Numbered from the stretch's first letter, positions 49,535-62,088 are shown. The stretch is 64,000 bases of DNA from Sthenelais limicola (GCA_942159475.1 OW804094.1:50774966-50838965); one strand, 5' to 3'. Numbers and translations are program-made. Notes: generated from the letters alone by a model not told the origin.

Positions 49535-52500
49535 GATCGAGTGTGTCACCAATGCGGACAGGATTGGATGGCAATCTGATGGGGGTTTTGTCTGCAATGC
49601 CTCTTTGCAGTTTACCAAGTCCCTCGAATTTGCTGCTGACTTGCCTTACTTACTCCACGGTAAAGTTGGCAAAGACAAGGCGAAATACGAGAGAGTGACT
49701 ACTCCTCTACCGGACATCATTTTCCTTGCATGTGGTCAGTGAAAATAATCTACTATAATAACTATAAATATGTAGCCTATCTTGTTCCAGCCTAATTTGC
49801 ACAATAATACTAGAGTTTTTAAACAATAATATTATAATTTTACTGCTATAAAGGTTATTTTATATTACATTACTGATTGATTGTAGGTGTCATCGTTGAG
49901 GCCGTTCGGGGCGACAAATGTGGGGACAAATCGAAGAAGGCATCAACGGTGCACATAATCGCAAGCAGCACTAATTCTGCTAACATTTTTTCCATGGTAA
50001 GATTATATTGATGGATATATATAAAACATAGTAGATATATCCAATTTTATTATTGAGTCAGTCTGATGGGGGCACAAGCAGCACTAATTCTGTTAACATT
50101 TTTTCCAAGATTGATTGATATATATATACATATAACAATTCTATTTCAGATGTTGCAATCTGTGAGTGGAGTTGAGGCAATAGCCTACGAAGACTTTCGT
50201 CCGGCTGAAAAGGCCTTCCTCTCCATTCTCAAGGTCACTAGTGAAGCATCGATGCTGACTGGCACTGGCACTAGACCATATCGGACCGAGTGTTTTGTGT
50301 ATACCTCTGCGGCTTGGGCAGCCAACATGATGAATATGTAAGTGAATATTTAATATTGTATATACCAATACCTGTAATCACACCTAGTTAGAAAGGTTAT
50401 ATTTTATATTAATTACTATTTGTGTTGCAGTAACACCGATATTGCCACCATCATCCACTTGCCGCATGGAATTGAGAGATGGGCACAAGGTTGGGAGACA
50501 ATGGCACCCAAGATGATGGAGTCGGTCTTGAGTGTCAGTGCCAGGGCGGAGACTTCTGCATGGAGCGACATAGTGCAGGAGTATCGGACTTCCTGCAATC
50601 TGGCCAAAATTATGTCGGCATCTTGCGAGGTACGAATAGTATATATAGGCTATACACTATAGGCTATGCAATCTGGCCCAAAATTATATTGGCATGTGAG
50701 GTATTATATAATATAATATTATATAATATTATACCAAAATTATTTCAGGTTGGTAAGCTGTTTGGGGAGAATGACCAGCAAAGCAAAAGACGGGTATCCG
50801 CAGTCTTGCAGAACCCAAGCATGGTTGAAACGCCACCCACTCCCAGACGATCGGGGACCTATTGGCCAAAGCACTTCATGAGATACCGGAGAAGGTAATA
50901 TTTGCCTATAAATATTGCATGAGATGGCATATCATTATATATATTTATAGATAATACTAGATAACTTCTTTATTGAACAGATAAATATAAATATTGCATG
51001 AGATTGCATTTATAGATAATACTAGATAACTTATATTACTTAATAAAAATATATATATGTATATTGTACCTTACCTGATTTTATTGAACAGATTGGCCAC
51101 CTTGTCATACCTGCATTTACCGGTTTATTAGGCGTGCATAAACTAGGTATTCAAATACGTCCAGAATTGTTTGCCGAGGAGGCGCACATTCCGCTTGACA
51201 CCTTGACCCAAAAATTGAAGGACGTCGGCGGAGTGAAGACTAAAGGCCACTGGGCATCGTTGGGCATCAGTCCAGCTACATATATCATCCCTGCAGATAG
51301 AGTTCCAGTAGAGGTCCTGCAACGTATAGTAAACAGTAAGGAATACTTTTATAGTTATAATATGTACTTCTGATTCGTATTCTTATTGAATTATCGTTAT
51401 TAAATAACGATTTTACTTTATAGCCTGGAGACTGGCAGAAATCTTAACAACACAGGCTATGCCTTCAGACTCAATTCTGATTCTTATTCATCGTTACTAA
51501 ATAAAGATTTTACTTTATAGTTGTACTAGCACAAGGAGACTGGCAGAAATCTCAACAGCACAGGGTACGCCTTCAGACTCAATGTGAGTATAAACAAACT
51601 ATATACTATAACCATGATCCGACTGATTGAATATTCCATTGATATAAGCATATGATCGTTCAAAATCCAGTTTATTAATCCGTATTATTTATTTGAAATT
51701 CCATTCTAAAGAAGAAACCTAATTAACACACTATTACAGACGGATTGGATATTCCTTTAAAAAATTCCGAGCCCCGGCCCCGACCCCAGCCCTCAACTCC
51801 GCAGCCGAACACACAAGCACCATTGTTATGTCAAGACTTTGACAGTGCCGTGAGTCTTTACAGTGAGGCAAAGAAGCTGTTTGACAACGGACAGATGTCA
51901 ACAGCGTTATTGGACTTAGTGAGGAGGGCTACTACTATAGCAATTAACCGTATGTAAATTTTGATTATTTAAACCCAAGAGTGCTACTATGTAAATTTTA
52001 ATTATTTAAACCCAAGAGTGCTACTACGCTATAGCTTTTAACCATAAAATGTAGATGTGTTAACTATAAGCAGTTTTATCCGTATTATTTATTTGAAATT
52101 CCATTCCATCTCGACCATAAGAAACCTAATTACAGACGGATTGGATATTCCTTTAAAAAATTCCGAGCCCCATATTGATTATTTAAATTTCCAGTTTGAA
52201 AATGAAATAACAAGAATAATATTTAAAATAATTATGTTATATTTATAGAAACAGTACCCTCTGCTTCGTCCGCCTCAACAACTCAAGTTGGTGTAGCCAG
52301 TGAAAGTCGCTGTGTCGGTATGAGTTCACCAGTATCAGCATCCTCGCTGAGGCAGTCACCATCTGGTCTGGCTCACGTTCCATCCTCGCTGACTAGCAAC
52401 CCACCCTCGCTGAGCCAGTCACCATCTGCCAGTGAAAGGCAATCGTCCTCGCTGACTAGCGTACTAGCTCCTGCATACTCCTCACCTCCTGCCGATGCAG

Positions 52501-54434
52501 ATGATGGTGTGTCCTCGCTGACTAGCGTACTATCTCCTGTCTCACCTCCTGCAAACAACTCCTCATCAGTATCCTCGCTGAGCCAGTCACAATCTGCCAA
52601 TGATGGTGTGTCCTCGCTGACTAGCATACTATCTCCTGTCTCACCTGCAAACTCCTCACCTCCTGCCGATGCAGATGATGGTGTGTTGCTGGCAGCTCCT
52701 GCATACTCCTCATCAGTATCCTCGCTGAGCCAGTCACAATCTGCCAGTGAAAGGCAATCCTCCTCGCTGCCTAGCGACCAAGCAGCTCCTGCATACTCCT
52801 CACCTGCCAATGGAAAAACTGGTACTAAACCATTCATATTCATATAATTCATTTGTGACCAGTCCTAACTAATGAAAATATTTATCATAAAACATTCATA
52901 TTATATTTAACCAATATAATTCAGTCTATTTATATACCTTCATAGTTAACCAATACAATTGATGAATTTATGAACATTTATAAAAGATTGATTCGTACGA
53001 GTGGACTGATGATGAGGCCATTTATATACCTTCATAGTTAAGCAATAAAATTCATGAATTTATGAACATTTATAGTTAACCAATAAAATTCATGAATTTA
53101 TGAACATTTATAAAAGATGAGTGGACTGACGATGAGTGGACTGACGATGAGGCGACTGACGATGAGGCGACTGACGATGAGGCGACTGACGATGAGGCGA
53201 CTGACGATGAGGCGACTGACGATGAGGCGATGGAAGGCACACTCCATGAGTTGACATCGTTTCGATCAGCTAGAAAGGAGCCAGGTGGCATAAAACTGGG
53301 GAAATTTAGCGAAGCAAATATATTAGCAAATGGTTTGTACATCATTTATTATTATGGTCATCATTTATTATTATGGTCATCCGTTAATTGTCTGCCACCC
53401 TCTTCATTGATCATACATCACATTGATTTTTTAAATATTTATTCATTGATCATACATCACATTGATTTTTTAAATATTTACATTTTTTTGTTTATATAAT
53501 TCATTATTTGTTTATTTATTAAAGACTGTCGGTATATAATATACTTTTAGGGGATAATCGGGATAATCGTGTGCCAACAGTCGCTAGCATTTACGACCTA
53601 GTCAGATCTACACCGCGAAAAATCATCGAAGAGCCGAAAGACACAGAGAACGTGAAACGTGAAGTTGCACAGGCCATCATGGAAAAGCGAAAAAAACAGG
53701 GAATCATGGACAGGCGATAGGCGACTAAGTCATCTGGGTGTGACCAAGTAGACAAGCTGACTAGCAAGTCTGCCTCTTCAACAGACACGCTGACTAGTGG
53801 GTCTGTGACTGAGTCTGCATCTTCAACAGACACGCTGACTAGCGGGTCTGTGACTGAGTCTGCGTCAGGTCATCCTCGACTGCAATCCTCTTCAACAGAC
53901 AAACTGACTAGCGAGTCTGTGACCAGCAGTGAGTCTGCGTCAGCTGGGTGTGACCCAGACAAGCTGACTAGCGAGTCTGTGACCAGTGCGTATGCATCCT
54001 CCTCAGCTCCTGCATCAGCTCAAGTTGCAGATGATGGTGTGTGGATGACTAGCAACCGATCCTCAGCTCCATCAGATCCATCAGCTCCTCCGCCAGACAA
54101 GCTGACTAGCGAGTCTATGACCAGTGCGTATGCATCCTCCTCAGCTCCTGCATCAGCTCAAGTTGCAGATGATGGTGTGTCGCCAACTAGCGACCAATCC
54201 TCTGCTCCATCAGACCCATCAGCTCCTCCGCCAGACAAGCTGACTAGCGAGTCTGTGACCAGTGCGTATGCATCCTCCTCAGCTCCTGCATCAGCTCAAG
54301 TTGCAGATGATGGTGTGTCGCTGACTAGCGACCAATCCTCTGCTCCATCAGATCCATCAGCTCCTCCTCCGGCGAAAAAACAAAAAAAGCTCAGGACATC
54401 ACCTCCGGCAAAAAAAATTAAAAAAGACTCCTAA
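49535..54434 (+). CDS. Second multi-exon gene next to the KDZ transposase; unknown function, acidic and Ser/Thr-rich C-terminal half
   Basis: Exons 49535-49734, 49887-49996, 50150-50337, 50431-50629, 50749-50894, 51092-51335, then 51424 or 51521 on to about 51581, 51740-51949, 52249-52821, 53117-53332 and 53551-54434 join with consistent phases. The 5' start lies upstream and was not found. The first half is a folded-looking protein with no motif I recognise. The second half has a Pro-rich patch (RPRPQPSTPQP), Ser-rich LTS repeats, an acidic array of DDEATDDEA units, a basic segment and a Ser/Thr/Ala array ending in two Lys clusters (KKQKK, KKIKK) that could be nuclear signals. Lesions: a frame change inside the exon at 50749-50894 and an in-frame TAG at 53718-53720 with the frame open on both sides. 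Confidence 0.55.
52320..52820 (+). repeat. Coding Ser-rich repeat (SSLTSVLSP / SLSQSxSA units)
   Basis: Imperfect 50-80-base repeats encode alternating SSLTS and SSLSQS blocks in one exon. The opposite strand is open here only because of the repeat. Confidence 0.7.
53117..53232 (+). repeat. Coding 15-bp tandem repeat (GATGAGGCGACTGAC)
   Basis: About seven units encode ATDDE-type acidic repeats at the start of one exon of the second gene. Unit length is a multiple of three, so copy number can vary without frame change. Confidence 0.8.
53740..54360 (+). repeat. Coding Ser/Thr/Ala repeats (DKLTSESVTSAYASSSAPASAQVADDGV units)
   Basis: Three long units of about 129 bases (from about 53960) plus shorter TSGSVTESASSTDTL units. 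All keep frame. Near identity of units indicates recent expansion. Confidence 0.8.
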
Positions 54435-54479
54435 GTGCACAACTATTTCACAAAGGGGCGGATCAGAATAAAGAAACGT

Positions 54480-55070
54480 GTTCATAATGTATGATAGATT
54501 TTAATGTATTGTTAATGTATTGTGAGATTTTAATGTATTGTTAATGTATTGTGTAGATTTTAATGTATTGTGTAGATTTTAATGTATTGTTAATGTATTG
54601 TGTAGATTTTAATGTATTGTTAATGTATTAGATCAGGTATATGATGTATGATGTATTAGATACTGGACTCGGGACTCTGGATAAAAGAGAATTCTTTTAT
54701 TGTGTAGATTTTAATATATTGTTAATGTATCAGGGATACAATTCTGGTCGATTCTGATTATTAGTTACCGTCTCAACACACGTACAGAATATAAAATGAT
54801 ATTGTTAATTTAATGTAAAGTAACTCGGGATAAAAGAGAATTCTTGGATTTATTGTGTAGATATTAATGTATTGTTAATCTATTGTTAATTTAATGTAAT
54901 GTATTGCCATTGTGATCATTAATAAACAGTATTAAGTATTAAAATATAAATAATATAAAATGATAATTGTTAATTGAAGGTAATGTAACTCGGGATAAAA
55001 GAGAATTCTTGGATTTATTGTGTAGATTTTAATGTATTGTTAATCTATTAATAAACAGGGCCATTAATAA
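54480..55070 (+). repeat. TTTTAATGTATTGTTAATGTATTGTG tandem array
   Basis: Many copies of TTAATGTATTG-type units, then blocks of ACTCGGGATAAAAGAGAATTCTTGGATTTATTGTG repeated three times. Non-coding, directly after the second gene. It could hold its 3' end or the element's terminal region. Confidence 0.75.
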
Positions 55071-55184
55071 ACAGTATTGTTACTCTAGCACCTTGTTTGT
55101 TACCTTCCTCGATATTACTAGTCGAGTAAGCCAACATCCCCCATGATCCTTATTACAAAATCAGTAGAGCAGTGGGGCCGGTCC

Positions 55185-55300
55185 TCGATTTGACTAAATT
55201 TCTAAAATCGTAAAAATGACTTACCAGCAATTCCAAAATCCTCGATTTGACTAAATTTCTAAAATCATAAAAATGACTTACCAGCAATTCCAAAATCCAT
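55185..55300 (+). repeat. 57-bp direct duplication
   Basis: ATCCTCGATTTGACTAAATT onward to CAGCAATTCCAAAATCC occurs twice in tandem (about 55188 and 55240) with a single-base difference. Confidence 0.7.
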
Positions 55301-55595
55301 GTCTATCCTGTGTCCGGAAACTATGGTCTTGGTGGAACTTAGTGCAGCCTATAGTCCATTAGACGCGATTTGATCAGATTCTGCATGGGAGGTTTTATCT
55401 TGCCTATAGACCACGTTTGTATCGAAGGAAGTACCTGAGGTAAGCTTCTGGTTCAAAGTATGAGCACTCAATACCTGTTTTGCAAGGCTTATCCTACACT
55501 TGCTGTGGTGCCCCTATTCCCCAGCATTGGCTTGGGCGGACTCCCATGCTCATAGAGTACACTTCTGAATTCCAGGTGTACTCTTTGAGTCTTCT

Positions 55596-55679
55596 GAGCA
55601 GACTCTTTAATGAAAGAGTCCGCTCCTAAGAGTCCTCTCAGATGCCTGAGCGGACTCTTTCATTAAAGAGTCCGCTCAG
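55596..55679. repeat. Two adjacent palindromic hairpins
   Basis: The hairpin at 55596-55625 has one mismatch. The hairpin at 55646-55679 is perfect: 15-bp stem CTGAGCGGACTCTTT with loop CATT. The two share the stem GCGGACTCTTT. They lie downstream (in SINE orientation) of the tRNA-like head at 55714-55797. Confidence 0.75.
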
Positions 55680-55689
55680 GTATCTGTTG

Positions 55690-55797
55690 CAAATAATTTT
55701 GAACTAGGATTGGCCTGGATTCGAACCCAGGACCTCTCACATAAGTATAGGCTGGCAAGTAGAGTTGAAGGCTCTACCCACTCAGCCAGAGAGGCTC
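55690..55797 (-). mobile_element. tRNA-derived SINE head
   Basis: On the - strand, CTGGCTGAGTGGGTAGAG (A box, about 55772-55789) and GGGTTCGAATCCAGG (B box, 55714-55728) lie at tRNA-like spacing, and the T-arm stem is intact. The acceptor arm does not pair (CCTCTC against CCAATCC), so it is not a functional tRNA. An internal RNA polymerase III promoter plus downstream non-tRNA sequence fits a SINE; the hairpins at 55596-55679 may be its body. Confidence 0.65.
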
Positions 55798-55950
55798 AGA
55801 TAGTATCTGTTGTATATAGCATAGTATGATTCCTGAAATAGAAAATGTGATGTGTCACAGGAAAATGAGTCAAGCGGAGTCCAATGATGGTAAACAGTGG
55901 GGAGAAGTATATCTTATTTAACCAGTTGGAATTGTGTGCAGTTATATAAC

Positions 55951-56016
55951 TAATAAACAATTGAAGTTGGAGGATAAGCATGCTAGAGGACTCGACTCTG
56001 TTCTCTTAGTGAATAT
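55951..56016 (+). repeat. Direct repeat, copy 1 (AAACAATTGAAGTTGGAGGA...)
   Basis: About 65 bases are repeated at 56545-56610, including GCATGCTAGAGGACTCGACT. Confidence 0.7.
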
Positions 56017-56544
56017 GAGTCCTACCATGGATAGCTTATTAAATATTAAAAATGAAACCTGCTACAGTAAATTGCATATTTTCCTTTGTTCTAGAATCCA
56101 ATGAGAGAAATAGTAAATGTTCATTTCAACATTATGAAGATTTGGAATTTAGAGAATACATGTTGCAAATTATATCGAACACATCCTGGTAGTGAGAAGG
56201 CAAGAAAATTGTTATATGAATCAGGTATAATTATATTACTTTAATAACATTAATTATCATCACTAACTGGCTCTCCAAATAGATATCTCAAAATCCTATT
56301 TTTGCAACTTGTGACTCATTTCCCTGTAGCACATCACTTATGTGTTGGTGAAGACCAATATAGAATAGTGGTAGGAAGTGTAAGGTGTTGCATATTGTGA
56401 ATAATTCGAGGTAATGGCAAATGTGTATTGGGACTTGATTGGCCAATAATAAACAAACAATCAAAGTTGAGAATACTGGTCACTGATGAGGCAGTGATCG
56501 TTGTAGGGTGGTAGGGGGTGGGTGGATTTGGTCACTTCAATTAT

Positions 56545-56660
56545 AAATAAACAATTGAAGTTGGAGGATAAGCATGCTAGAGGACTCGACTCTGTTCTCT
56601 TAGTGAATATAATTGTCTTCGGCCTAAAGGCCTCAGACAATTATATTCACTAAGAGAACA
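56545..56660 (+). repeat. Direct repeat copy 2 ending in a 25-bp perfect hairpin
   Basis: After the shared 65 bases, arm 56594-56618 (GTTCTCTTAGTGAATATAAT plus TGTCT) is the exact complement of 56635-56659. The 16-base loop contains AGGCCT. Copy 1 has the left arm only in part and no right arm. Confidence 0.8.
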
Positions 56661-57470
56661 GCCTCTCGTCCTCTATCCTACACATATTTGATTGAAATAA
56701 ATAATTGTACAGGTTGGTAAACCCTCTATTTCGGTATTAACAAGTTGATCTGATCAAATTGTGTCTAAAAGCACTATTACCCTCTGTTTCGTGGTTTGTT
56801 GTGCTCTGTGGTCTGTCATGGAAACTCGAGGGTTACAGACGGGTCTGCCAGCACGGCCGTGCGTTCACGAGAAGGAACCCAATGCAATCAAATATTAGCG
56901 GTGGACGTTTTATTTTTCATGTGAGAAATAATTTGAGAAATAGATAACGCTAATTGATAATCAACGGGTCAATAACGGGTAATCTTGCAGAACAAATAGT
57001 ATCGTTTAGGGCTATACATCTGCACTGATTTTTGTGAACAGCATCATGACTTTATAACAACTTGATAACCACTGTCTACCTGTGATGCAAGGAGGGAGAA
57101 CTGGCGAACTAAAATGGTGGGTTACAGATGGGTTATAGCAATGGATAACATCCAGGTAGATGTTGGAGTTTCCGAGAGACACTTGGAATTTCTGTTAGGA
57201 CTGAACCGAAGAAGTCAGAACCAGCAAGATCGGATCATTAATGAGGCCAAACAGAACAAAGAGGAGCTCGAAAGGGAGGAGAGGTAAATCAAACTTTCTA
57301 GATCGGGAGATGCGAGCACGTGAATTTTGACTCGGACTAGGCATATCTTTAGGCAGAGCAATATTATGATATACAGTTAAAGTAATTGTTTTATTAGTGA
57401 GTTTTACTTCGGACTTAGACAGGCAGGGAGTTAGACAGACAGGGACTTAGGGTTAGGTGAGTTTTTGTAT
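56661..57470. other. Non-coding stretch
   Basis: No supported gene. Weak short frames only (56759-56947 and near 57117-57285); the latter has a charged Glu/Arg-rich frame that ends at a possible donor (GAGAGGTAAAT, about 57282), so a lone exon cannot be excluded. Confidence 0.35.
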
Positions 57471-57497
57471 TGTATTATTTGGTCCACCAACCCAGTC

Positions 57498-57905
57498 CGA
57501 GTCCGAGTCCGAGTCCGAGTCCGAGTTCACTAACCCCCTGGTCCGACATCTGAGTGGTGGCGCGGGGAATACAATGGTGAGGTGAGGTGTTTATAATCGC
57601 CTCATGGTAGGGGCGTGAGGTGAGGTGTTGTGTTTATAATCGCCTGCGTTAATGGTGAGGTGAGGTGTGAGGCGTAGGAGCGTGAGGTGTTGTGTTTATA
57701 ATCGCCTGCGTTAATGGTGAGGTGAGGTGTGAGGCGTAGGAGCGTGAGGTGTTGTGTTTATAATCGCCTGCGCCCGTGTTGATAGTGTTAGAGACAAACA
57801 TTCGCCACGATCTGAGATGTAAACGTTAGGATAAATTAAACTGGGTCAGTTCGCCACCTGAGATGTAAACGTTAGGATAAAATAAACTGGGTCAGTTGAG
57901 GGTCC
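57498..57905 (+). repeat. Minisatellites: GTCCGA array, 62-bp GGTGAGGTGAGGTGT array and a 2-copy TGAGATGTAAACGTTAGG repeat
   Basis: CCGAGT units (57498-57527); then about three 62-base units (57570-57775) with TGTTTATAATCGCCTGCGTT; then two copies of CTGAGATGTAAACGTTAGGA...CTGGGTCAGTT (57813-57896). Confidence 0.8.
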
Positions 57906-58639
57906 CCTGGATTCATCTAGTGGAACAGAAAGGGTATGTAGGTAGAGTATGTAGAGAGAATGCTGATATTAATTAGAATTAAACAATATATCGCTAAAAT
58001 CATACTTCTATTAATCCAGTGTTCGAAATAACAGCTTGCCCGGGCCAAGCAAAAATCGCGGGCAAGTTGTTTTGGCCCTAAGCTTGCCTGCTAGTTGTTC
58101 TCATTCGAACTTATAAATCCTTCAATTTACTAAGTAAGTACTAACATTTTGCACTAACTTGGGTTCCAGTTTACACAGTCGCCATTACAATTTAAATCCA
58201 GTGGTGGTCATTATTAATCAATATCAAATAAATTCAGTAAACAAAGCATGAAAATAATAAAATGAAACATTAACAGTTATTTTTAAACTAAGAGGGGATT
58301 TGTCTTGTAGTCTTATATATAAAAGTAAATATTAGTAAGTCAAGTGGTAGTCATACAGTCATTTCCTGAGATCAGTAAATGGTCTGTACTTGTTTCGTGA
58401 ACTGGTTTTTGTATCTGTCAGACTGTCTGGCGGTCTGGAATGGTGGATTGTTACCTCTATCAATTTGTACCAATAGTATCCAGTAGGGCGCGAGATCCTC
58501 CACAATCTAAATTGTAAAGGTCGAAGTGCAAGAATTTAGGAATATTTTAAATATATCTGAATACAGAGGCTTGTAATTGCTTCCATGTCAATCAATCGTA
58601 TATACATTTCGCATTGTATTGATCTCATTATTTGTTTGT
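57906..58639. other. Non-coding stretch before the LINE 3' end
   Basis: AT-rich, no gene or clear repeat seen. Confidence 0.4.
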
Positions 58640-59141
58640 TTTAATATTTTTATTCAGCAAGACATTATGCAGAGTCTGCACTATTCACAGAAAGGCTGAT
58701 TTAAGACGATAGAAAATGTTAGAAAAATCATAGAAAATACAGTTACAAAAAATAATCATCAGTTTCACAGGGATAACCAGTGTACAACTATCATTAATTA
58801 CATGGTAATTCAACAATATGACTAAATTAAAAACACACACCCGGGACAGTGTCCTATGCACGACAGGCCAAGCTTATTCCAAATCATTTTAGTTATAAAG
58901 ATATACAATTCCAGGGAAACCTGTAGCCTCTTAGCAATAACATATACAAGAAACAGAGTTCGACTCAACGAGCAGGGAGGTATAATACTCAATAATTGAA
59001 CACGACAAATGCTACCACCTGGTGGTACCAACACAACCTACATCGAGGTTCAGGTATAGCAAGTAAGACATAGGTCTATGCATGTATATGTCGCCACCTG
59101 GTGGAAAACAAGTTAATACAGAGTACACTCTGTCACAAGAA

Positions 59142-62088
59142 TCAGTTGTTCACCAGTATTAGCCTGTCTGGGATGGTCCAAATATCTCCATTCTCCTCAA
59201 ATAAACTACGTATAAGTTGCTTTAATCTAGTTTTAAAAACATGATATTCAACTAAGGTTCTCATCTCCCTCGACAAGGAATTCCATAGCCCCCCAATGGC
59301 ACCAAAAAGGCTCCTTCTAATTGTTTCTTTATGCCACCGTGTAATATGCACTTTATGGGGGTCTCTAAGGTTGTAATCCACCTCCACACGGTTACTGAAG
59401 TCATAATATAACCAGAAGATGTTTAAAAATCGCTGTAAACGTCTATAAGATAGGGGGAGAATTTTAAAGTCATGATGAATAACAACATTAGTATTCCTAT
59501 GTAACCAGTTCCTACCGTAGACACTTTGACACATTCTCAAACAATTATTTTGGATAACTTGTAGTCTTTTTACATGTTTTTGATTTGAGAGAGAAATTAA
59601 AATACTACCAAACTCCAATACAGGCAAAATATAAGTTTTGTATATAAGGATTGCTATATCCTTGGTGGTAAAATGTCTGATCCTACAGAGCCCTCTGTAT
59701 AACATGGATGATCTGGTACAGATGGAATTAATATGAGGAACAAGGTTTAAACAATCATCTAGAAGAAAGCCAAGATATCGGAAGTTAGCAACTATATCTA
59801 TCATGGCACCATCAGTATAGATAACATATTGCCTATTATTCCTTTTTTTCGTACCTTTAAAGATCTGTAATTTAGTTTTTTTTGCATTAATCGTCAGGCC
59901 GTTCTTATCAACCCAATTCCTAAATTTATTAACATCTTGCTGAATCAGAGTCACATCTAGATCTGTATTGATTCGATGGAGCAAAACACAATCATCAGCA
60001 TACATGATAATTCTTCCACTAAAATCTACAGAAGCTAAATCATTGATGTAAAGAATAAACAAAATTGGCCCAAGGATACTTCCTTGAGCCACACCTGCAG
60101 TCAGCGTCATACAATCTGATAGAAGGCCCCCCATAACAATTTGTTGTTCTCGTCCCTTCGAATATGAAGAGATTAACCTAAGAAGATTGCCTTTGACACC
60201 AAGCACTTCTAATTTTGTAAGAAGTATATTAATATTGATAGAATTAAAAGCTTTAGAAAGATCGAAATAAGTTGCAGTGGTATCGAGACTTTTGTTTTTG
60301 TTATCGAGAACATAATTCATCAAGGAAAAAGTTGCACTTTCAATGCTTCTACCTGTTAAAAAACCATGTTGATGGGGAGAGAATAATTCAATGGTCGACA
60401 GATGGGGGATAATTTCCCCACTAAGAGTCTCTCAAGAATTTTCCCAGTAATGGGTGAAATTGATATAGGCCTAAGATCATTTATGTGACGAGACAGCCCC
60501 TTTTTGGGTATAAGTGTGCAAATTGCCTTCTTCCAAATTTTGGTAAAATTCCACCTACACGAATCCTGTTTAAAAGTACAGTAAAGTTTTCAATACAAGA
60601 CATAAGGGCAAATCTTAAAAAGGTTGTGTTCATATCCGCAATACCACTCGATTTGCTAGGGTCAATTGCGCGTACAAGCTTCAAAACCTCCTCAGTTTCT
60701 ATTTCCTCATTCCACTCTAGGGGGGGATAGTCATTTGCTAAATCATCAATGAACTCACTAGAAGACTTAGGGCCAATAGAACAAAAGAAAGAATTCGCAT
60801 AATTGGCCGCATCTTTCCCAAGTAAGGTATTTCCCTCCAGAGTGATAATTCTATCTACAGTATCGTCCTTTGACTTATTTATTCCATAAATATTTGATAT
60901 TTTTTCCCAGAACTTCTTTTCGCTTCTCGAAAATCTAATACAAATATCACGAACGGCTTGCCTTCTCAAGGAGAGTAACCTAGACTTGATTTGATCTCTA
61001 AGTTCTTTAGCACTTTGCCAGTCATCAGATCGATTTCCTGAAATAGCAACCCTAAAGGCTTTATTTTTCCTCCTAACAAGTGATTTTAGGTTTCGATCAT
61101 AGATAACCTTACCACTTCGCACAGAGAATTTCTGTAGTGGATACATATCATTCTGAATAGACAAAAATTCTTCAAACATTCTTGGGCAGGTTAAATTAAC
61201 ATCGTCCTCTAACCAGAAATTACCATTTATATTTTGCACTCGATTTGCAATATCTTCAAGCTTCATGCTCTTAGTTGGTCTAGCTTCGTAGACGTCACAA
61301 CCAGTAATTGTTATTTTATATTTCTTCAGGATCAAATACACAGGTAGATGGTCACTGATATTCTCACATATAGTACCAGAGTTTTTGACATACTTGCAAT
61401 TCGAGGCAATAAAATCAATCTGTGAATTAGACATTGATGTAATTCGAGTAGGAACATTTACATATTGGATCAGCCCTTTAGCCTCAAGAATTGAAATGAA
61501 TCTTTTGGGGGAGGTACCATTCTTACTCAGGTCGATGTTAACATCACCGCCTATGACCTTATTTCTATTTGAGAATGAGCGACTATCAAGATCATTCATA
61601 AGGCTAGAGAAGTGTGTAAAAAATTGGTCTATAGATCCATTTGGGGGCCTATAAACTGAACTAAGTATAAGTGATTTGTGGTTACCAGGCTTGATTTTAC
61701 ACGAAATAAATTCACAATCAGCCGATGAAACATTGAGGTTCTCAAGCACTTCACAAGCAAAATTTTCTCTGTAATATACAATTAGCCCACCACCTCTCTT
61801 CCCAGTTGATCTATCAAGTCTGAGGAATTTATACCCATTTACACGAATCATTGAGTCAGTAATGTCACTATTTAACCAACTCTCTCCAAAACTGACAATA
61901 TCATATAAACCGTTTAGGTACTCCATTTTGATGTAATCAAGTTTATGCAGCAAGCTACACACATTAAAAAAAAACACCTTCAACCCTTTGCTCATCGAGA
62001 CCGTGACATTGCTGTCAGCCATTACATTCGACAGACCAGAAAAAGTACGTCCCACATAAAAACATAAAAACAAGAAGAAAACACCCAC
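59142..62088 (-). pseudogene. LINE endonuclease-reverse transcriptase ORF, two frameshifts
   Basis: The first piece (62088-60481) begins with a short hydrophobic start; the Met at about 62018 (MADSNV) is an alternative start. It carries the apurinic endonuclease: FNVCSL, GESWLNS, VYRPPNG, GGDVNIDL, SQIDFI and SDHLPV. The start of the RT follows (SKSSGIADM). Near 60540 a one-base loss shifts the frame at an A run. A middle piece holds RPISISPITGKILER. Near 60415 a second shift leads into the last piece (60323-59142) with TYFDLSKAF, GVAQGSILGPILF, the catalytic MYADDCVLL and a Cys-containing C-terminal region. It copies its RNA by target-primed reverse transcription. The clade is not certain without a tree. 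Confidence 0.88.

Noticed and set aside
52373..52852. - strand acidic ORF of 159 codons
   Set aside because: Antisense of the Ser-rich coding repeat; open only because of repeat composition.
55405..55540. Possible U1 snRNA-like segment (AAGGCTTATCC...CCCCTATTCCCC)
   Set aside because: Only short stretches resemble U1; the 5' splice-site pairing sequence and Sm site are not in place, so similarity may be chance.
55714..55797. Functional tRNA gene on the - strand
   Set aside because: A and B boxes are present but the acceptor stem does not pair; called as a SINE head.
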